64,000 bases of DNA. Source: an uncultured Muribaculaceae bacterium. Its GTDB lineage: Bacteria > Bacteroidota > Bacteroidia > Bacteroidales > Muribaculaceae. The stretch lies in NCBI GenBank assembly GCA_910583775.1, contig CAJTYD010000001.1, forward strand, positions 62,001 through 126,000, given 5' to 3'. Below, piece after piece: positions 43,813 to 54,500 of the stretch. Positions within the stretch are counted from its first letter, which is position 1, and the number at the start of each line of letters is the position of its first letter. Both the position numbers and the translations under genes were made by a program. The notes beneath the pieces were generated by a model that ran no database searches, was not told the DNA's origin, and worked only from the letters and a program-made list of their open reading frames with translations.

Positions 43813-45028
43813 GTATATTAATAATAAAAAAGGATATATATATAAACCAGATATAATCAAATGCGTTAATGTAAGGATTCGTCGCATTACTAACTAAGAA
43901 AATAGTTAACATTGTTACAGTCGCAATGGAATAAAGCCTCAATTGTTTGTCATATATAATTACTTTTATCAGCCATATGAAAAGAATTATAAATTGCACA
44001 ATATACCAAACAAACCCGAACAATCCCCCCTCAAAAAGTTTAGCATGATAGGATAACTCATAAGTTCCAGGGATATCTGATCTTGAAACAGAGGCATCAA
44101 CTCCTGATCCATGTCCTAAAACTGGAGAATCCATCCATCCAGTTAATAGAGCCTCTCTCTGTAAAACTCTTGGTCCATCTGATGCTTCTCCAGTTTCTTT
44201 GAAAAAAACTCCCAAATCCTCCAATTTAAAGATTCCTTCCGATTTTAACCACATTAATGTAAATAATAATATTAAAACCAAGCCAAAACCTATTATTTTA
44301 AAAGACTTTAATAAGATTCTTCTTTCGTTTCTAGGAACATATTTTATGAAAAATAATAGAATCATAAAAAGAATAGCGAAGCAAAAGAAAAGAATTCTTC
44401 TTGAAGTGGCAAATATATATAAAATTCCCCCCAATAGAATTAACCAATCTACAATCTTCATTTCCTTTACTCTCATGAACATCAGAGTAATTAAGAAAAA
44501 ATAAACTAAAAAGAAATCTACAATATTAGGAGATTCTATACAAATAAAGGGGAATCCTGGCCTTATTGAAGCTTTATAAAACATAAACTGGCCTTGGGGC
44601 TCAATAAGAAGATTAAACTTAAAAAAGGCCAATAATCCAATAATAATATTAATAACCAAACATAATTTTGAAATCTTTAGAAAAATCTTAAAATTGCTAA
44701 AATTAATGCATCCAGATAATAGCATATATAGAAAGGGCCAAAGAACATAAACAGCAAAATACGACATAGGTGCTGGATTTCCTGAAAGAATACCATGGAA
44801 AATTAAAAAGAAACCAAGAATAATATAACTGATCGTCCAATAAAAGGCTTTTTTAGACAAATAATAATTCGATGAATTACTAATTGTTAAAATAATGAGG
44901 GATATAATAATAAATAGTTTTATCCATTGATATCTTACTGGGAATAAATATAATAATCCCATTAAAACACATAATATAATACTAGATATTATTTTACCAT
45001 TGAAATTGTTATCAGGAATTGCATACAT
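43760..45028 (-). CDS. O-antigen/capsule polymerase (Wzy-like)
   Basis: The 422-residue protein is highly hydrophobic with about eleven membrane helices and a larger periplasmic loop around residues 265-310 containing REALLTGWMDSPVLGHGSGV, which matches the O-antigen ligase/polymerase (Wzy_C) signature. It should join repeat units at the periplasmic face. Sequences of Wzy proteins vary widely; identity rests on topology and this motif. It is very AT-rich and overlaps the next gene. Confidence 0.85.
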   Translation of the reverse strand: MYAIPDNNFNGKIISSIILCVLMGLLYLFPVRYQWIKLFIIISLIILTISNSSNYYLSKKAFYWTISYIILGFFLIFHGILSGNPAPMSYFAVYVLWPFLYMLLSGCINFSNFKIFLKISKLCLVINIIIGLLAFFKFNLLIEPQGQFMFYKASIRPGFPFICIESPNIVDFFLVYFFLITLMFMRVKEMKIVDWLILLGGILYIFATSRRILFFCFAILFMILLFFIKYVPRNERRILLKSFKIIGFGLVLILLFTLMWLKSEGIFKLEDLGVFFKETGEASDGPRVLQREALLTGWMDSPVLGHGSGVDASVSRSDIPGTYELSYHAKLFEGGLFGFVWYIVQFIILFIWLIKVIIYDKQLRLYSIATVTMLTIFLVSNATNPYINAFDYIWFIYISFFIINIHDRKSRINHCQEISTEC

Positions 45029-45111
45029 GTCATGCTTCTTCTTATTCCTTGCAAATATGATAATTGTTGTATAAATTTATTTGATTGGGGGGATTGTTAA
45101 CTGAAATCCAA

Positions 45112-46065
45112 TTATTTATTATATACAAATTCATAAATTATATTTTCCAATCTCCCTTTATAAAATACAGGAGAAGTTAATCTTAATAGTGTATATATTA
45201 AGGTCATAAACTTGGAATGTTTGCATCTAGCAGATATAAGACCATGCTTTAAATATATATCCCATGCATTTAAATAAAGTCGAGATTTTATCATCTCTTT
45301 TAATTTTACATCATAAGAATATTGCATCCTTTCTACATAATGTCTTGGTATGATTAATTGTTTTTTTTCTACATTATCATTTTTACTCAATGACCCGCTC
45401 CTAATTTGATATCCATAAACTTCTTCATCTAAAAAAAAGACGCGATAACCAGCCTTAAAAACTTTATGCATAAATGGATCTTCTTCACAAAACTGATATC
45501 GCTCTTCAAATCCTCCAATTTCCTCCCATAGAGATTTTCTATAAAACAATCCCGGCCCTGGCACAAAAAGTCCTTTTAAATCCTCAATATACTGTTTTGG
45601 CAGTTCAAGCCGTATCTTAGGATAAAAAAATTTCTCATAATATCTTTTATTTTTTTCTGTTTCCTTTTCATCAGATCCGAAAAACTTTAACTTTCCAAAT
45701 ATTATTGAAGCATCCGGATTCATTTCTGCATATTGAATATATTTTTCAATAGTATATGGCAAAAATTTATCATCACCGGACAATAACTTTATCCATTCTC
45801 CTTGGCAAGCTCTTATGGCACGATTGCAATTTCCCGCAACTCCAGTATTTTTGTCAGTTGTAACTAATTCTACACGAATGAAACGACCTTTGTTTTTGTC
45901 AAGCCATTCACGACATAGCTCTACGGTATTATCAGTCGAACAATCATCCGAAATAATAAGTTCAATGTTTTCATACGTCTGAGCTTTGATGCTTTCAAGA
46001 CCCTCAATGATATATTCTGACGAATTAAAGGTAATAACCGGGACTGATACCAATGGAGTATTCAT
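45112..46065 (-). CDS. glycosyltransferase family 2
   Basis: The 317-residue GT-A enzyme shows VSVPVITFNSSEYIIEGLES, ELIISDDCSTDNTVELC and the metal/donor stretch WIKLLSGDDKFLPYTIEKYI, then ERYQFCEEDPFMHKVFKAGY. No membrane helix is present. It lies 11 bp after the acyltransferase gene and 83 bp before wzy. Donor unknown. Confidence 0.9.
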   Translation of the reverse strand: MNTPLVSVPVITFNSSEYIIEGLESIKAQTYENIELIISDDCSTDNTVELCREWLDKNKGRFIRVELVTTDKNTGVAGNCNRAIRACQGEWIKLLSGDDKFLPYTIEKYIQYAEMNPDASIIFGKLKFFGSDEKETEKNKRYYEKFFYPKIRLELPKQYIEDLKGLFVPGPGLFYRKSLWEEIGGFEERYQFCEEDPFMHKVFKAGYRVFFLDEEVYGYQIRSGSLSKNDNVEKKQLIIPRHYVERMQYSYDVKLKEMIKSRLYLNAWDIYLKHGLISARCKHSKFMTLIYTLLRLTSPVFYKGRLENIIYEFVYNK

Positions 46066-46076
46066 TTTAATTCTGC

Positions 46077-47120
46077 TTATTGGAGAATATATTTTTCAGT
46101 TTTTTTATCTAACCATTTTGTTATTTGTCTTGTAATTCTTGTAAGACATAATAACCTTATTTTATCATATAATATTCCACAAATAAATACTACGACAATC
46201 GTTAGCAACATTATCAAAAACCATATTATGTATAGATAGTTCTGAAAAGCACAACTATCCCACTTCATCAATACACTAATTATAGGAGGAGTAATATGCA
46301 ATATGTAAACAGTAAGAGTACTTTTACCTATAATATTAATAAAATTGTTAAAGAATACTTTTCTTTCGAAAACAAAGAATAATGCAAATGCCATTACAAC
46401 ATTTATAGGATTTGAATAGGCAAAAACTAATTCTCCTGGTATAATAATATACATAATAGTTACGATAATTGCTCCAACGATATATATTATTAACCCCCTG
46501 TTGCATGTAATCCACTTTTGAATCTTTCTTTTATATAAGAAAGCCGTTTGTCCTAACATATACATAAGAAGGAAATGGGTTAGCTCATATCCATGACCAA
46601 AACTAAGACACTTATTTTTGAGAATCCAATCAAACCCTATCTCTATAAGCCAAAATGTTATTGAAAATGGCAAAATTCGCTTTCCATATAATTTTATGAA
46701 AGAATTTAATATAGGAGATAAAAAAATCAACATGAGATAGCATTGGACATAATAACTTTCCTGGCCAAATGCTATTATGTTAATTATTAATGTTGAAACT
46801 GAAAAATTTCCATTATATATTGTTTCCATCAAATAACAAGGCACATACACCCACACAAGAATTGACCATATTGTAACTATATGCTTCCATTTGAAATTAA
46901 CTCCATACCATCCAGTTATTACCAAAAAACAGTTCACACAGACAGCACTCAATGACTCAATAAAAGCCTGACTAATTGAGGGGAAATTAAAGTCTATCAA
47001 TTTCTCAGGCATTCCTCCTAAAAACCATCCATTGAAATGAACTATAAGTACTAAGAAAGTAGCTATTATTCTGAATAGTTCTACTGATGAGTTCCTTTGA
47101 TTAACTAATGTTTTGCTCAT
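46077..47120 (-). CDS. acyltransferase 3 family membrane protein
   Basis: The 347-residue protein has about ten membrane helices and the typical opening SSVELFRIIATFLVLIVHFN with the conserved arginine and histidine. Members O-acylate sugars of surface polysaccharides, commonly with acetate, at the membrane. Its start overlaps the wzx stop by 4 bp. The exact acyl group and sugar are unknown. Confidence 0.88.
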   Translation of the reverse strand: MSKTLVNQRNSSVELFRIIATFLVLIVHFNGWFLGGMPEKLIDFNFPSISQAFIESLSAVCVNCFLVITGWYGVNFKWKHIVTIWSILVWVYVPCYLMETIYNGNFSVSTLIINIIAFGQESYYVQCYLMLIFLSPILNSFIKLYGKRILPFSITFWLIEIGFDWILKNKCLSFGHGYELTHFLLMYMLGQTAFLYKRKIQKWITCNRGLIIYIVGAIIVTIMYIIIPGELVFAYSNPINVVMAFALFFVFERKVFFNNFINIIGKSTLTVYILHITPPIISVLMKWDSCAFQNYLYIIWFLIMLLTIVVVFICGILYDKIRLLCLTRITRQITKWLDKKTEKYILQ

Positions 47121-48577
47121 CTTGTATGGTTACAAAATTTAGATTTCAACTTAGAAAATATAATTTCTCTGATTTCAGTTAACTGTTGGACCTTAAGAAA
47201 GTAACTTATAATGATATAGGAAGACAATCCAATAATAAAACCAATCAGAAGCTGAACCAGACGTGTGTCAAAAAGATATGTCGACATCCAAACTATATAA
47301 CCCATGATAGCAGTTGCAATGACAATCTTGTAAAAGATACGGAATTGAGCTTTCACCCCGAAATTGAACATTTTCCCTGGAAGATAGGCATTTATAAAAT
47401 AGCAGATAAACGCTGTAATAAAATTTCCTATTACTATTGCCTCAACTCCAAGAGGGATTGTAATTGCCATTGTAATTATTGTCAATGGTAATTTAGAAAA
47501 GTCAAGTTTCATAAACAAGTCACTTCGACCTATTGCATTCAGAATATTCATGTTTAAGCTGCTTATCGGAGTAAACATTCTCGCAAAACATAGCCATTGC
47601 AGAAGAGGAACCGCAGGTAGCCATTTATCGGTTAGAAGCAAGGATATGAAAGGAGAAGCAAGGACCGCAAGTCCTGTCATAATTGGGAAAATAAAAAATG
47701 CTGTCATGCCAAGCATTTTTTCATACACTGCAAGCATCTGATCTTTATTATCCTGCAAGGAGCTTAACACAGGGAAAGTCACAGCATTAATCACTTCATT
47801 TGAAGTCATTGCAACCATATCGGAAGTTTGTACTGCCCTTGTATAATATCCTAACTCAGAAGAACGATATATCTTGCCGATAGCAACAGAATAAATCTCT
47901 CTCATTACAGTAGCCACAAAACCTGTCGCAAGCAGTTTACTGCCAAAATTCCATAGGCTTTTAAATGATTCTTTTGAGAATGATGCAGTAGGATGCCATT
48001 TTCCATAAAGCCAATAAACGAGGGTGCTAACACCTATAGATGTCATTTGCTGACCAACAAGTGCCCAGACACCATAACCAGAATACGCCATTAATATTCC
48101 GACAACACCGCTAAGAATTACAGCAGATACATTGACAAATGCAACTGAACGGAAATCAAGACTCGCAATCAAATTAGCCCTTTGCACAGTTGCGAAAGCT
48201 GATATTATGATATTGAGACCTAAAACACGAAGTATGGATGAAAGCTCATTAACATTATAGAATCTTGCAATCCAGGGTGCAGACAGAAAGAGAATAAGAT
48301 AACATACGGCACTGACCCCAACGTTAAAATAAAAGGCTGTAGACATGTCCGATGCTGTACGATTCTTACGCTGTATCAGAGCCTGACTCATACCGCTGTC
48401 AATAAAGATATTGGCAACTGCGATGAAAACAAGAATCATACCGATCACTCCATAATCGGACGGCGACAAAATACGGGCTATAACTATACTTACAATGAAA
48501 GCGATAGCCTTAACACCAACTTTGTCAATGGCACTCCATAATATACCTTTTAAAGTTTTGCTTCTGAGTTCACCCAT
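47117..48577 (-). CDS. repeat-unit flippase (Wzx, MOP superfamily)
   Basis: The 486-residue protein has twelve to fourteen predicted helices and begins SKTLKGILWSAIDKVGVKAI, with RILSPSDYGVIGMILVFI, YTRAVQTSDMVAMTSNEVIN and FARMFTPISSLNMNILNAIG. It should flip undecaprenyl-linked repeat units to the periplasm. Together with the Wzy-like gene it defines Wzx/Wzy-dependent assembly. Wza/Wzc export genes are not in this window. Confidence 0.92.
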   Translation of the reverse strand: MGELRSKTLKGILWSAIDKVGVKAIAFIVSIVIARILSPSDYGVIGMILVFIAVANIFIDSGMSQALIQRKNRTASDMSTAFYFNVGVSAVCYLILFLSAPWIARFYNVNELSSILRVLGLNIIISAFATVQRANLIASLDFRSVAFVNVSAVILSGVVGILMAYSGYGVWALVGQQMTSIGVSTLVYWLYGKWHPTASFSKESFKSLWNFGSKLLATGFVATVMREIYSVAIGKIYRSSELGYYTRAVQTSDMVAMTSNEVINAVTFPVLSSLQDNKDQMLAVYEKMLGMTAFFIFPIMTGLAVLASPFISLLLTDKWLPAVPLLQWLCFARMFTPISSLNMNILNAIGRSDLFMKLDFSKLPLTIITMAITIPLGVEAIVIGNFITAFICYFINAYLPGKMFNFGVKAQFRIFYKIVIATAIMGYIVWMSTYLFDTRLVQLLIGFIIGLSSYIIISYFLKVQQLTEIREIIFSKLKSKFCNHTR

Positions 48578-49899
48578 TACAAATCTTTCAATTCAAGGCT
48601 CTTTACCAAATCATCAACAATATTTTGCGAGGCAAACTTACCATTGGGTGGAAGTAATTTCGTCTTGACAAACTCCTTTCGTTTTTGTTCCTTAGGATCC
48701 TCTCCCTTAATAATTTGTTTTATGAATTCTTCAATCTCCGATTCCATCGATGCATGATAATAGTGCCCCAAAGCCTCCACAGCTAAATCATTGTATTGGT
48801 TCTCATAAGGAATTCCGTTATCAAGGTGCAAAGCTGGTTTCCCTGTAATAAGATATTCCAAAAGAAATGACCCTGAGTCGTGCATAATGGCATCAGAGGT
48901 AAGAAACAAATCTTCGTAGGCACCATCGCAAAGCATTCCGTTATCAAGACCTTCCCATTTTTTATAATACGCATCTGTCTTATCCTTACCCCATTTCAAA
49001 TAAAGTCTGTTAATCAATAAGGGGTGAGGTTTAAATGCAATTTGAATACTGGCACTATATTTTATTGCAATTTCTAAGATACAATCATAAAATGATAAAA
49101 AAGTTCCAAATTGTATCATGCAGTAATCATCAATTGTATGATGTGGAGCCCAAATAATTCTTTTTACCTTTCTATCCTTAATTTTCCAAACATCCGACGG
49201 GACATAATTAATATCAATATATTTGTCAATGCCTGGATACCCCGTAACAATTGAGTTTATTCCTTCATTTCTAATAAATTTTAATCTTTCTTTATGGAAT
49301 TGGGTCTCTAAATAATTATGCCAGCATGTATTCTGAAGAAATGTGTCTACGAAATCCAGAGACTTATTTAAATTAAAGAAATATGAAACATAACAAGTTA
49401 ATATATCAGGATATTTATCTATGTAATATCTGTTATCTATCAATCCTTTATATGGATTGGTATAAAAGATAATGTCTGGATTAAGCTGTGTTCTGACATT
49501 TAAATAAGAATGAGTATTTTCGTCATAAGACTTCAATACATTGTATCCCCTTTGTGTAAAATCTTCATAACATTGCTTTAGATTTCTAAGCATATTTTCT
49601 TTGCCATAATTAACTACAGGGCAAACAAGCACAACAGCATTGAACCTTGGGTCTGCCTGCAATAGTTTGTAAAGATAATCATACTTCCATACCGATTTCA
49701 TTAATGCAAAAAAAACTACATTGATAGGACCTTTTTTACTTTTTATCCTATTTATAGCAATCTCATGCAATAATGGCGCTTTTGCAATCATTTTAGATTC
49801 TTTCCACAAAGCGTATTTTTGACCTAAATTACCATAAATTTTTATTATAAAAGAAGGAAGAAAAGGTTTGATTGTCTTCTTTAGTTTTGTTATTTCCAT
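48577..49899 (-). CDS. CDP-glycerol glycerophosphotransferase-like protein
   Basis: The 440-residue protein resembles the TagB/TagF-type transferases, with [40 protein letters not shown] and [21 protein letters not shown] in the C-terminal half. Family members move a phospho-alcohol from a CDP donor onto a glycan. No CDP-glycerol or CDP-ribitol pathway is in the window, but the phosphonate cassette upstream is, and its PEP mutase carries a nucleotidyltransferase domain. It could transfer a CMP-activated phosphonate; this is an inference. Confidence 0.85.
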   Translation of the reverse strand: MEITKLKKTIKPFLPSFIIKIYGNLGQKYALWKESKMIAKAPLLHEIAINRIKSKKGPINVVFFALMKSVWKYDYLYKLLQADPRFNAVVLVCPVVNYGKENMLRNLKQCYEDFTQRGYNVLKSYDENTHSYLNVRTQLNPDIIFYTNPYKGLIDNRYYIDKYPDILTCYVSYFFNLNKSLDFVDTFLQNTCWHNYLETQFHKERLKFIRNEGINSIVTGYPGIDKYIDINYVPSDVWKIKDRKVKRIIWAPHHTIDDYCMIQFGTFLSFYDCILEIAIKYSASIQIAFKPHPLLINRLYLKWGKDKTDAYYKKWEGLDNGMLCDGAYEDLFLTSDAIMHDSGSFLLEYLITGKPALHLDNGIPYENQYNDLAVEALGHYYHASMESEIEEFIKQIIKGEDPKEQKRKEFVKTKLLPPNGKFASQNIVDDLVKSLELKDL

Positions 49900-50990
49900 G
49901 CGTTAATGAGTCGTATTACTTCGTTAATCTCCGCTTCTGTTATGACTGGGGAGATAGGGAGAGAAAGTTCTTCTGCATGTATTTTTTCAGTAATCGGGAA
50001 AGAGGATGAATTCCAATCCTTATAGCATTCCTGTTTATGCGGAGGTATAGGATAATGAATTATGGTCTGGACTCCATTTTCAGCAAGATATTTCTGTAAT
50101 TCATCCCTTTGCTCCGTACGAATCGGGAAGATATGGAAAACATGCGCATCCCAATCTTTGATTTGCGGAAGAACAATATTAGGATTCTTTATACCCTCTA
50201 TATATTCCCTTGCGACAGCTTTCCTTTTTGCGTTATCCTCATCAAGATGTTTCAGTTTCACATCAAGAACAGTAGCTTGAATCTCATCGAGCCGCGAATT
50301 ACGACCGATATATTTGAATACATATTTTTTCGTGGAACCATAATTTGCAACCGCACGAATTACTTTTGCCAGCTCTTCATCGTTTGTTGTGACGGCACCG
50401 CCATCACCTAATGCCCCTAAATTTTTACCCGGATAGAAACTATGACCCGCAGCATCTCCCAGAGAACCTGTTCTACGGCCATTGAACTTGCATCCATGAG
50501 CCTGGGCATTATCTTCGATTAGTTTGAGATTGTATTTCTTACAGATTTCTCCAATCTTATCGGTATAGGCACACTGTCCGTAAAGATGTACTATTAAGAT
50601 AGCTTTCGTTTTCGAAGTAATAGCCTCTTCTATTTTTTCAGGGTCTATCTGATATGTATTTATATCTGGTTCAACTAAGACTGGGACAAGTCCATTCTCG
50701 GAGATTGCTAAGATTGAGGCAATATAGGTATTTGCAGGGACAATCACCTCATCACCCGGTTTCATTACATCCATCTCGACATAAGCGCGAAAAATCCAGA
50801 TGAGAGCATCCAGACCATTTGCACAACCGACTGTATATTTCGTCCCGATATAATCGGAATAGTTCTTTTCAAAGTTTTCATTCTCCTTCCCTTGAAGATA
50901 CCATCCGGAATTAACTACTCGCGTTACAGCTTCATTAATCTCCTTTCCGTGACTTTCGGTAACTTTTTGAAGATCTAAAAATTTTATCAT
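49890..50990 (-). CDS. sugar 3-aminotransferase (FdtB/QdtB type)
   Basis: The 366-residue PLP enzyme begins [20 protein letters not shown] and has the lysine motif [38 protein letters not shown] and [17 protein letters not shown]. Next to the ketoisomerase and acyltransferase genes, it should aminate C3 of dTDP-3-keto-6-deoxyhexose. rmlA and rmlB, needed for the precursor, are not in the window. It overlaps the next gene by 10 bp. Confidence 0.92.
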   Translation of the reverse strand: MIKFLDLQKVTESHGKEINEAVTRVVNSGWYLQGKENENFEKNYSDYIGTKYTVGCANGLDALIWIFRAYVEMDVMKPGDEVIVPANTYIASILAISENGLVPVLVEPDINTYQIDPEKIEEAITSKTKAILIVHLYGQCAYTDKIGEICKKYNLKLIEDNAQAHGCKFNGRRTGSLGDAAGHSFYPGKNLGALGDGGAVTTNDEELAKVIRAVANYGSTKKYVFKYIGRNSRLDEIQATVLDVKLKHLDEDNAKRKAVAREYIEGIKNPNIVLPQIKDWDAHVFHIFPIRTEQRDELQKYLAENGVQTIIHYPIPPHKQECYKDWNSSSFPITEKIHAEELSLPISPVITEAEINEVIRLINAWK

Positions 50991-50995
50991 AATCT

Positions 50996-51451
50996 TTAAT
51001 CTAATTTTTTAATGAATTTTGCAGGATTTCCATACCATAATTCGTTAGCTGGAATATCCTTTGTTACAACGCTACCTGCACCAATCATTGCATTCTCTCC
51101 AATTGTTACTCCAGGAAGTACTGTAGAATTGGCTCCAATTGTAGCTCCCTTCTTAATTAAAATGGATTCTTGAATCCACTCTGGATTTTTTGACCTGGGA
51201 TATCTGTCGTTAGTAAAAGTAACATTGGGACCAATAAATACATTATCTTCAATCGTTATTCCATCCCAGATTTGCACTCCACTTTTAATAGTAACGTTAT
51301 CTCCAATTATCACTTCATTCTCTATTAAAACATAAGCGCAGATGTTTGTATTACTTCCAATCCGCGCCTCAGGCAAAACAATACAGAATTGCCATATATT
51401 AGTTTCATCTCCAATATAATTGGACTTTACGTCAGCCGTTGGATGAATCAT
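50996..51451 (-). CDS. hexapeptide-repeat N-acetyltransferase (FdtC/QdtC type)
   Basis: The 151-residue protein is a left-handed beta-helix acyltransferase with hexapeptide repeats visible as [53 protein letters not shown] and [20 protein letters not shown]. It should acetylate the 3-amino group made by the aminotransferase 5 bp downstream. Its start overlaps the second ketoisomerase by 20 bp, supporting a coupled cassette. Confidence 0.92.
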   Translation of the reverse strand: MIHPTADVKSNYIGDETNIWQFCIVLPEARIGSNTNICAYVLIENEVIIGDNVTIKSGVQIWDGITIEDNVFIGPNVTFTNDRYPRSKNPEWIQESILIKKGATIGANSTVLPGVTIGENAMIGAGSVVTKDIPANELWYGNPAKFIKKLD

Positions 51452-51875
51452 TTTTCTTAAATTTCATGAAATCATCATAATTCCTTATATAATCATTCTC
51501 TGTATAACCTTCAGAAGCGAGAACCATACATACGGCGCCAGACGAAAAATCATCAAGTGTTCTCCAGATACCTGGAACCACCATGAGTCCTTGATATGGA
51601 CGGTTAAGAAGGAATGTCCTTTTCACACTACCATCATCAAGAGTTACAGTAAAGCTTCCGGATGCTGCGACAATTAATTGATACAGATCTTTATGGGCAT
51701 GTCCACCCCGACTTTCGCCACCAGGTACATCATAAAGATAATATAATCTTTTTATTCCAAATGGAATCGTTTTATTGTTTTCCACAACGCTAAGATTGCC
51801 CTTGCGGTCGCTGTGATGCTTGCTCAACTTAATTATAGAGCAGTCATAAACGCTATAATTCAGAACCCTTTCCAT
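51432..51875 (-). CDS. sugar 3,4-ketoisomerase, FdtA/QdtA cupin (second copy)
   Basis: The 147-residue cupin matches dTDP-4-keto-6-deoxyglucose 3,4-ketoisomerases. It keeps the paired histidines in [18 protein letters not shown] and shows [10 protein letters not shown] and [16 protein letters not shown]. It overlaps the first copy by 16 bp and the acyltransferase by 20 bp. It is the more canonical of the two tandem copies. Confidence 0.9.
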   Translation of the reverse strand: MERVLNYSVYDCSIIKLSKHHSDRKGNLSVVENNKTIPFGIKRLYYLYDVPGGESRGGHAHKDLYQLIVAASGSFTVTLDDGSVKRTFLLNRPYQGLMVVPGIWRTLDDFSSGAVCMVLASEGYTENDYIRNYDDFMKFKKNDSSNG

Positions 51876-52261
51876 GACAGAAACTTTTTATAATCGCGTA
51901 TATAATCAAACTGACTGTATGGTATAGAAGCCAATATCATAGCCAAGGAATTTGTAGAAAAATTATCCATCATTCGCCACCAGCCTTTCGGGATATATAA
52001 TCCATAGTATGACCTGTTCAGAGGGAATTTAAGTTTTTCAGCTCCATTATCGAGAACCACATCGAAGCTACCTGAAAGCGCTACAATGAATTCCTCATTC
52101 TCTTTATAAGCATGCCCTCCTCTTTCTTCTCCTCCAGGAACATCATATATCCAATATGTCCTTTCTATTTTAAAAGGGATTTGTTTGAATTCCTCAATAA
52201 AAGACAGATTCCCTCTTTTATCAAGAAACTTCGGTAATTCAATGACTCGTGGATATTCCAT
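51860..52261 (-). CDS. sugar 3,4-ketoisomerase-like cupin (first copy)
   Basis: The 133-residue protein is a paralog of the following gene, with YWIYDVPGGEERGGHAYKEN and LNRSYYGLYIPKGWWRMMDN. The second histidine of the HxH pair is tyrosine here (HAY rather than HAH), so chemistry or specificity may differ, or it may act as a partner subunit. It lies 18 bp after the reductase gene. Confidence 0.88.
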   Translation of the reverse strand: MEYPRVIELPKFLDKRGNLSFIEEFKQIPFKIERTYWIYDVPGGEERGGHAYKENEEFIVALSGSFDVVLDNGAEKLKFPLNRSYYGLYIPKGWWRMMDNFSTNSLAMILASIPYSQFDYIRDYKKFLSWKGF

Positions 52262-52279
52262 TACTTATAGACAAAATAT

Positions 52280-53365
52280 TCAAGTTACTGATTTCCTAAT
52301 AATATCAATAGCTTCTGCATAATTTATTTCAGCAGGATTATTTACTAATCTCTCAAGGCTAATCTCACTAAGTATTAAATCTACATCATAATTTTTAGCA
52401 GGAGTTCTCAGGTTTATACTATTGACATAATTTTTCAAATGTGAAAAAATATTGTCACTAGCATTAAATAGTTTTGCAATTATTTTCTTTTTTGATGCAA
52501 ACATTTTCCCTTTTGTGAAGTTATAATAAGCAATATATGGAAATGTTAATGCAACGGCATGACCATGAGGAATACCGTAATGTGAAGTGAATGGATATGA
52601 GAAAGCATGAGGCGCAGTAGTCTTTGTTATATTAATAGCTTTACCAGCCCAAAAAGCACCTTCAGACATTCTTGATCTTAATTCAGGTGTAGGATTTGCA
52701 ACAACCTTTGGTAAAGTCTCATATATTAGATCAATCGATTTTAATGCATATTCATCCGATTCTTCTGTTGCATTTTTGTTCCAATATGCTTCTATTCCTT
52801 GTGCAAGGGCGTCAAACCCGGCACATGCGGTCAAATATGATGATTGATTCCAAGTCAATTCCGAATTAACAATGGCATAATCCGGTAATATTCCTTGATC
52901 CGCTATTGAATGTTTTACCTTATTTTCATCATACAAGACGGCAAAATGAGTTGCCTCACTGCCTGTTCCTGCTGTTGTCGGAATAGCAATTAACGGCAAT
53001 TCAATTCCTTTGGATTTATATTTGCCACTAAAGATTTCTCCATCATGTGTATAAAAGAACCGAAGTAATTTTCCCATATCTATTACGCTACCTCCTCCGA
53101 TAGCAATAATGACATCAGGTTTAAATTCTTCAATTTTCTTTAATCCACTTAAAAGGTCTTCTATATTTGGATTTACTTCGAAATCGTAGAATCTTATTAA
53201 TTCCGGAGAAAACGGAGCAATGCAATTTTCAATGAAATCCTTTGCTCCGCTTCCTTCAAACGACCTTTTCCCTGTTACAAGAAAAACTTTACTCAAGAAA
53301 TTCCTTCGGAATAATTCCTGCAACCTCGTCACGCCCTCTGTTCCAAAATAAACTTCCTGGCTCAT
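52280..53365 (-). CDS. phosphonoacetaldehyde reductase (iron-type alcohol dehydrogenase)
   Basis: The 361-residue enzyme belongs to the iron-containing alcohol dehydrogenases, in the branch found with phosphonate genes. NAD-binding DVIIAIGGGSVIDMGK, PTTAGTGSEATHFAVLYDE and the metal histidines in PHAFSYPFTSHYGIPHGHAV are visible. It should reduce phosphonoacetaldehyde to 2-hydroxyethylphosphonate. It follows the decarboxylase by 1 bp. No 2-aminoethylphosphonate transaminase gene is seen in the cassette. Confidence 0.88.
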   Translation of the reverse strand: MSQEVYFGTEGVTRLQELFRRNFLSKVFLVTGKRSFEGSGAKDFIENCIAPFSPELIRFYDFEVNPNIEDLLSGLKKIEEFKPDVIIAIGGGSVIDMGKLLRFFYTHDGEIFSGKYKSKGIELPLIAIPTTAGTGSEATHFAVLYDENKVKHSIADQGILPDYAIVNSELTWNQSSYLTACAGFDALAQGIEAYWNKNATEESDEYALKSIDLIYETLPKVVANPTPELRSRMSEGAFWAGKAINITKTTAPHAFSYPFTSHYGIPHGHAVALTFPYIAYYNFTKGKMFASKKKIIAKLFNASDNIFSHLKNYVNSINLRTPAKNYDVDLILSEISLERLVNNPAEINYAEAIDIIRKSVT

Positions 53366-53366
53366 T

Positions 53367-54494
53367 TTATGAATTTAAGAAATTCATGAAAGCATCCTTG
53401 TTCTCAATCGGCGTGGTAGTTGGTCGACCCAGATTATCACGAGAATTAATACGGACTTTCAATTCTATCAATGTCGGACCCTCAATGTCTTTTAACAACG
53501 ACGGAAGAGTATCAAACTCCTCTTTCGTCGAAATGGTTATAGCTTCTATGTATCCGCATGCCTTAGCTACGGCACATATATCTATTCCGAAGCCTAATGT
53601 AGGCTGACCTCCTACAGATTCATGAGCACCGTTATTGAAGACTATGTGTATAAGATTCTTAGGCGAAAGATATCCGATATTTGTTATCGCTCCCATGTGC
53701 ATCAGGAAGGCACCGTCTCCGTCAAAACAGAATACTCTCTTTTCCGGTTTTTCAAGTGCGATTCCCAATGAGATGGATGAACTGTGTCCCATAGAACCGA
53801 CCGTAAGGAAATCATGACTGTGATCCTGGCCAAGTTCTTCCCGCAATTCGAAAAGTTCTCTTGAAAGCTTTCCTGTTGTCGATACTACAACATCATCATC
53901 TTTCAGACAGACGACAAGTTTCTTGAGAGCGTCTTCTCTTGAGAGTGGATAATCATTTACAGCTTTTTTCTTAAGTTGGTATTTATTGAATATTCCTTTT
54001 CTGATAACAATCGCATGAGGTTTTGATAACCGCTTGCATGAGCTGACTATCATCTGAATCTCCGACAATGCATCGTTATTGTTATCAGGAAGAACAGTAT
54101 ATGGAATCTGCATCGCTTCGAGCAAAGGAAGCGTTACTTCTCCCTGCTTCACATGCTGTGGCTCGTCATGCACTCCCGGCTCCCCTCTCCATCCGATTAT
54201 AAGAAGCATAGGGATTGAATAGACTTTCTCATCGGCAAGCGACATCAATGGATTGACGGCATTACCTATTCCCGAATTCTGCATATATACCACAGGAACC
54301 TTGCCTGTCGCAAGATAATGACCGGCGGCGATGCCTACTGCCGCACCTTCATTGCAGGCAATAATGTTGTCCTTAGCCTCGGCATTGTCAGTGATATATG
54401 CACAGAGATTCTTTAAAAGGGAATCCGGCACTCCAGTGAACAAGGAAATGCCAGATGCCCTCAATGCGTTGTAAAATAAATCTACGGAAACCAT
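53367..54494 (-). CDS. phosphonopyruvate decarboxylase
   Basis: The 375-residue thiamine-diphosphate enzyme converts phosphonopyruvate to phosphonoacetaldehyde, the irreversible step that drives phosphonate synthesis. The N-terminal half has LFTGVPDSLLKNLCAY, CNEGAAVGIAAGHYLATG and PGVHDEPQHVKQGEVTLP; the C-terminal half has VGSMGHSSSISLGIAL, FCFDGDGAFLMHMG and FNNGAHESVGGQPT, the cofactor-binding signature. It lies 6 bp after the mutase gene. Confidence 0.94.
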   Translation of the reverse strand: MVSVDLFYNALRASGISLFTGVPDSLLKNLCAYITDNAEAKDNIIACNEGAAVGIAAGHYLATGKVPVVYMQNSGIGNAVNPLMSLADEKVYSIPMLLIIGWRGEPGVHDEPQHVKQGEVTLPLLEAMQIPYTVLPDNNNDALSEIQMIVSSCKRLSKPHAIVIRKGIFNKYQLKKKAVNDYPLSREDALKKLVVCLKDDDVVVSTTGKLSRELFELREELGQDHSHDFLTVGSMGHSSSISLGIALEKPEKRVFCFDGDGAFLMHMGAITNIGYLSPKNLIHIVFNNGAHESVGGQPTLGFGIDICAVAKACGYIEAITISTKEEFDTLPSLLKDIEGPTLIELKVRINSRDNLGRPTTTPIENKDAFMNFLNS

Positions 54495-54500
54495 GACAGT

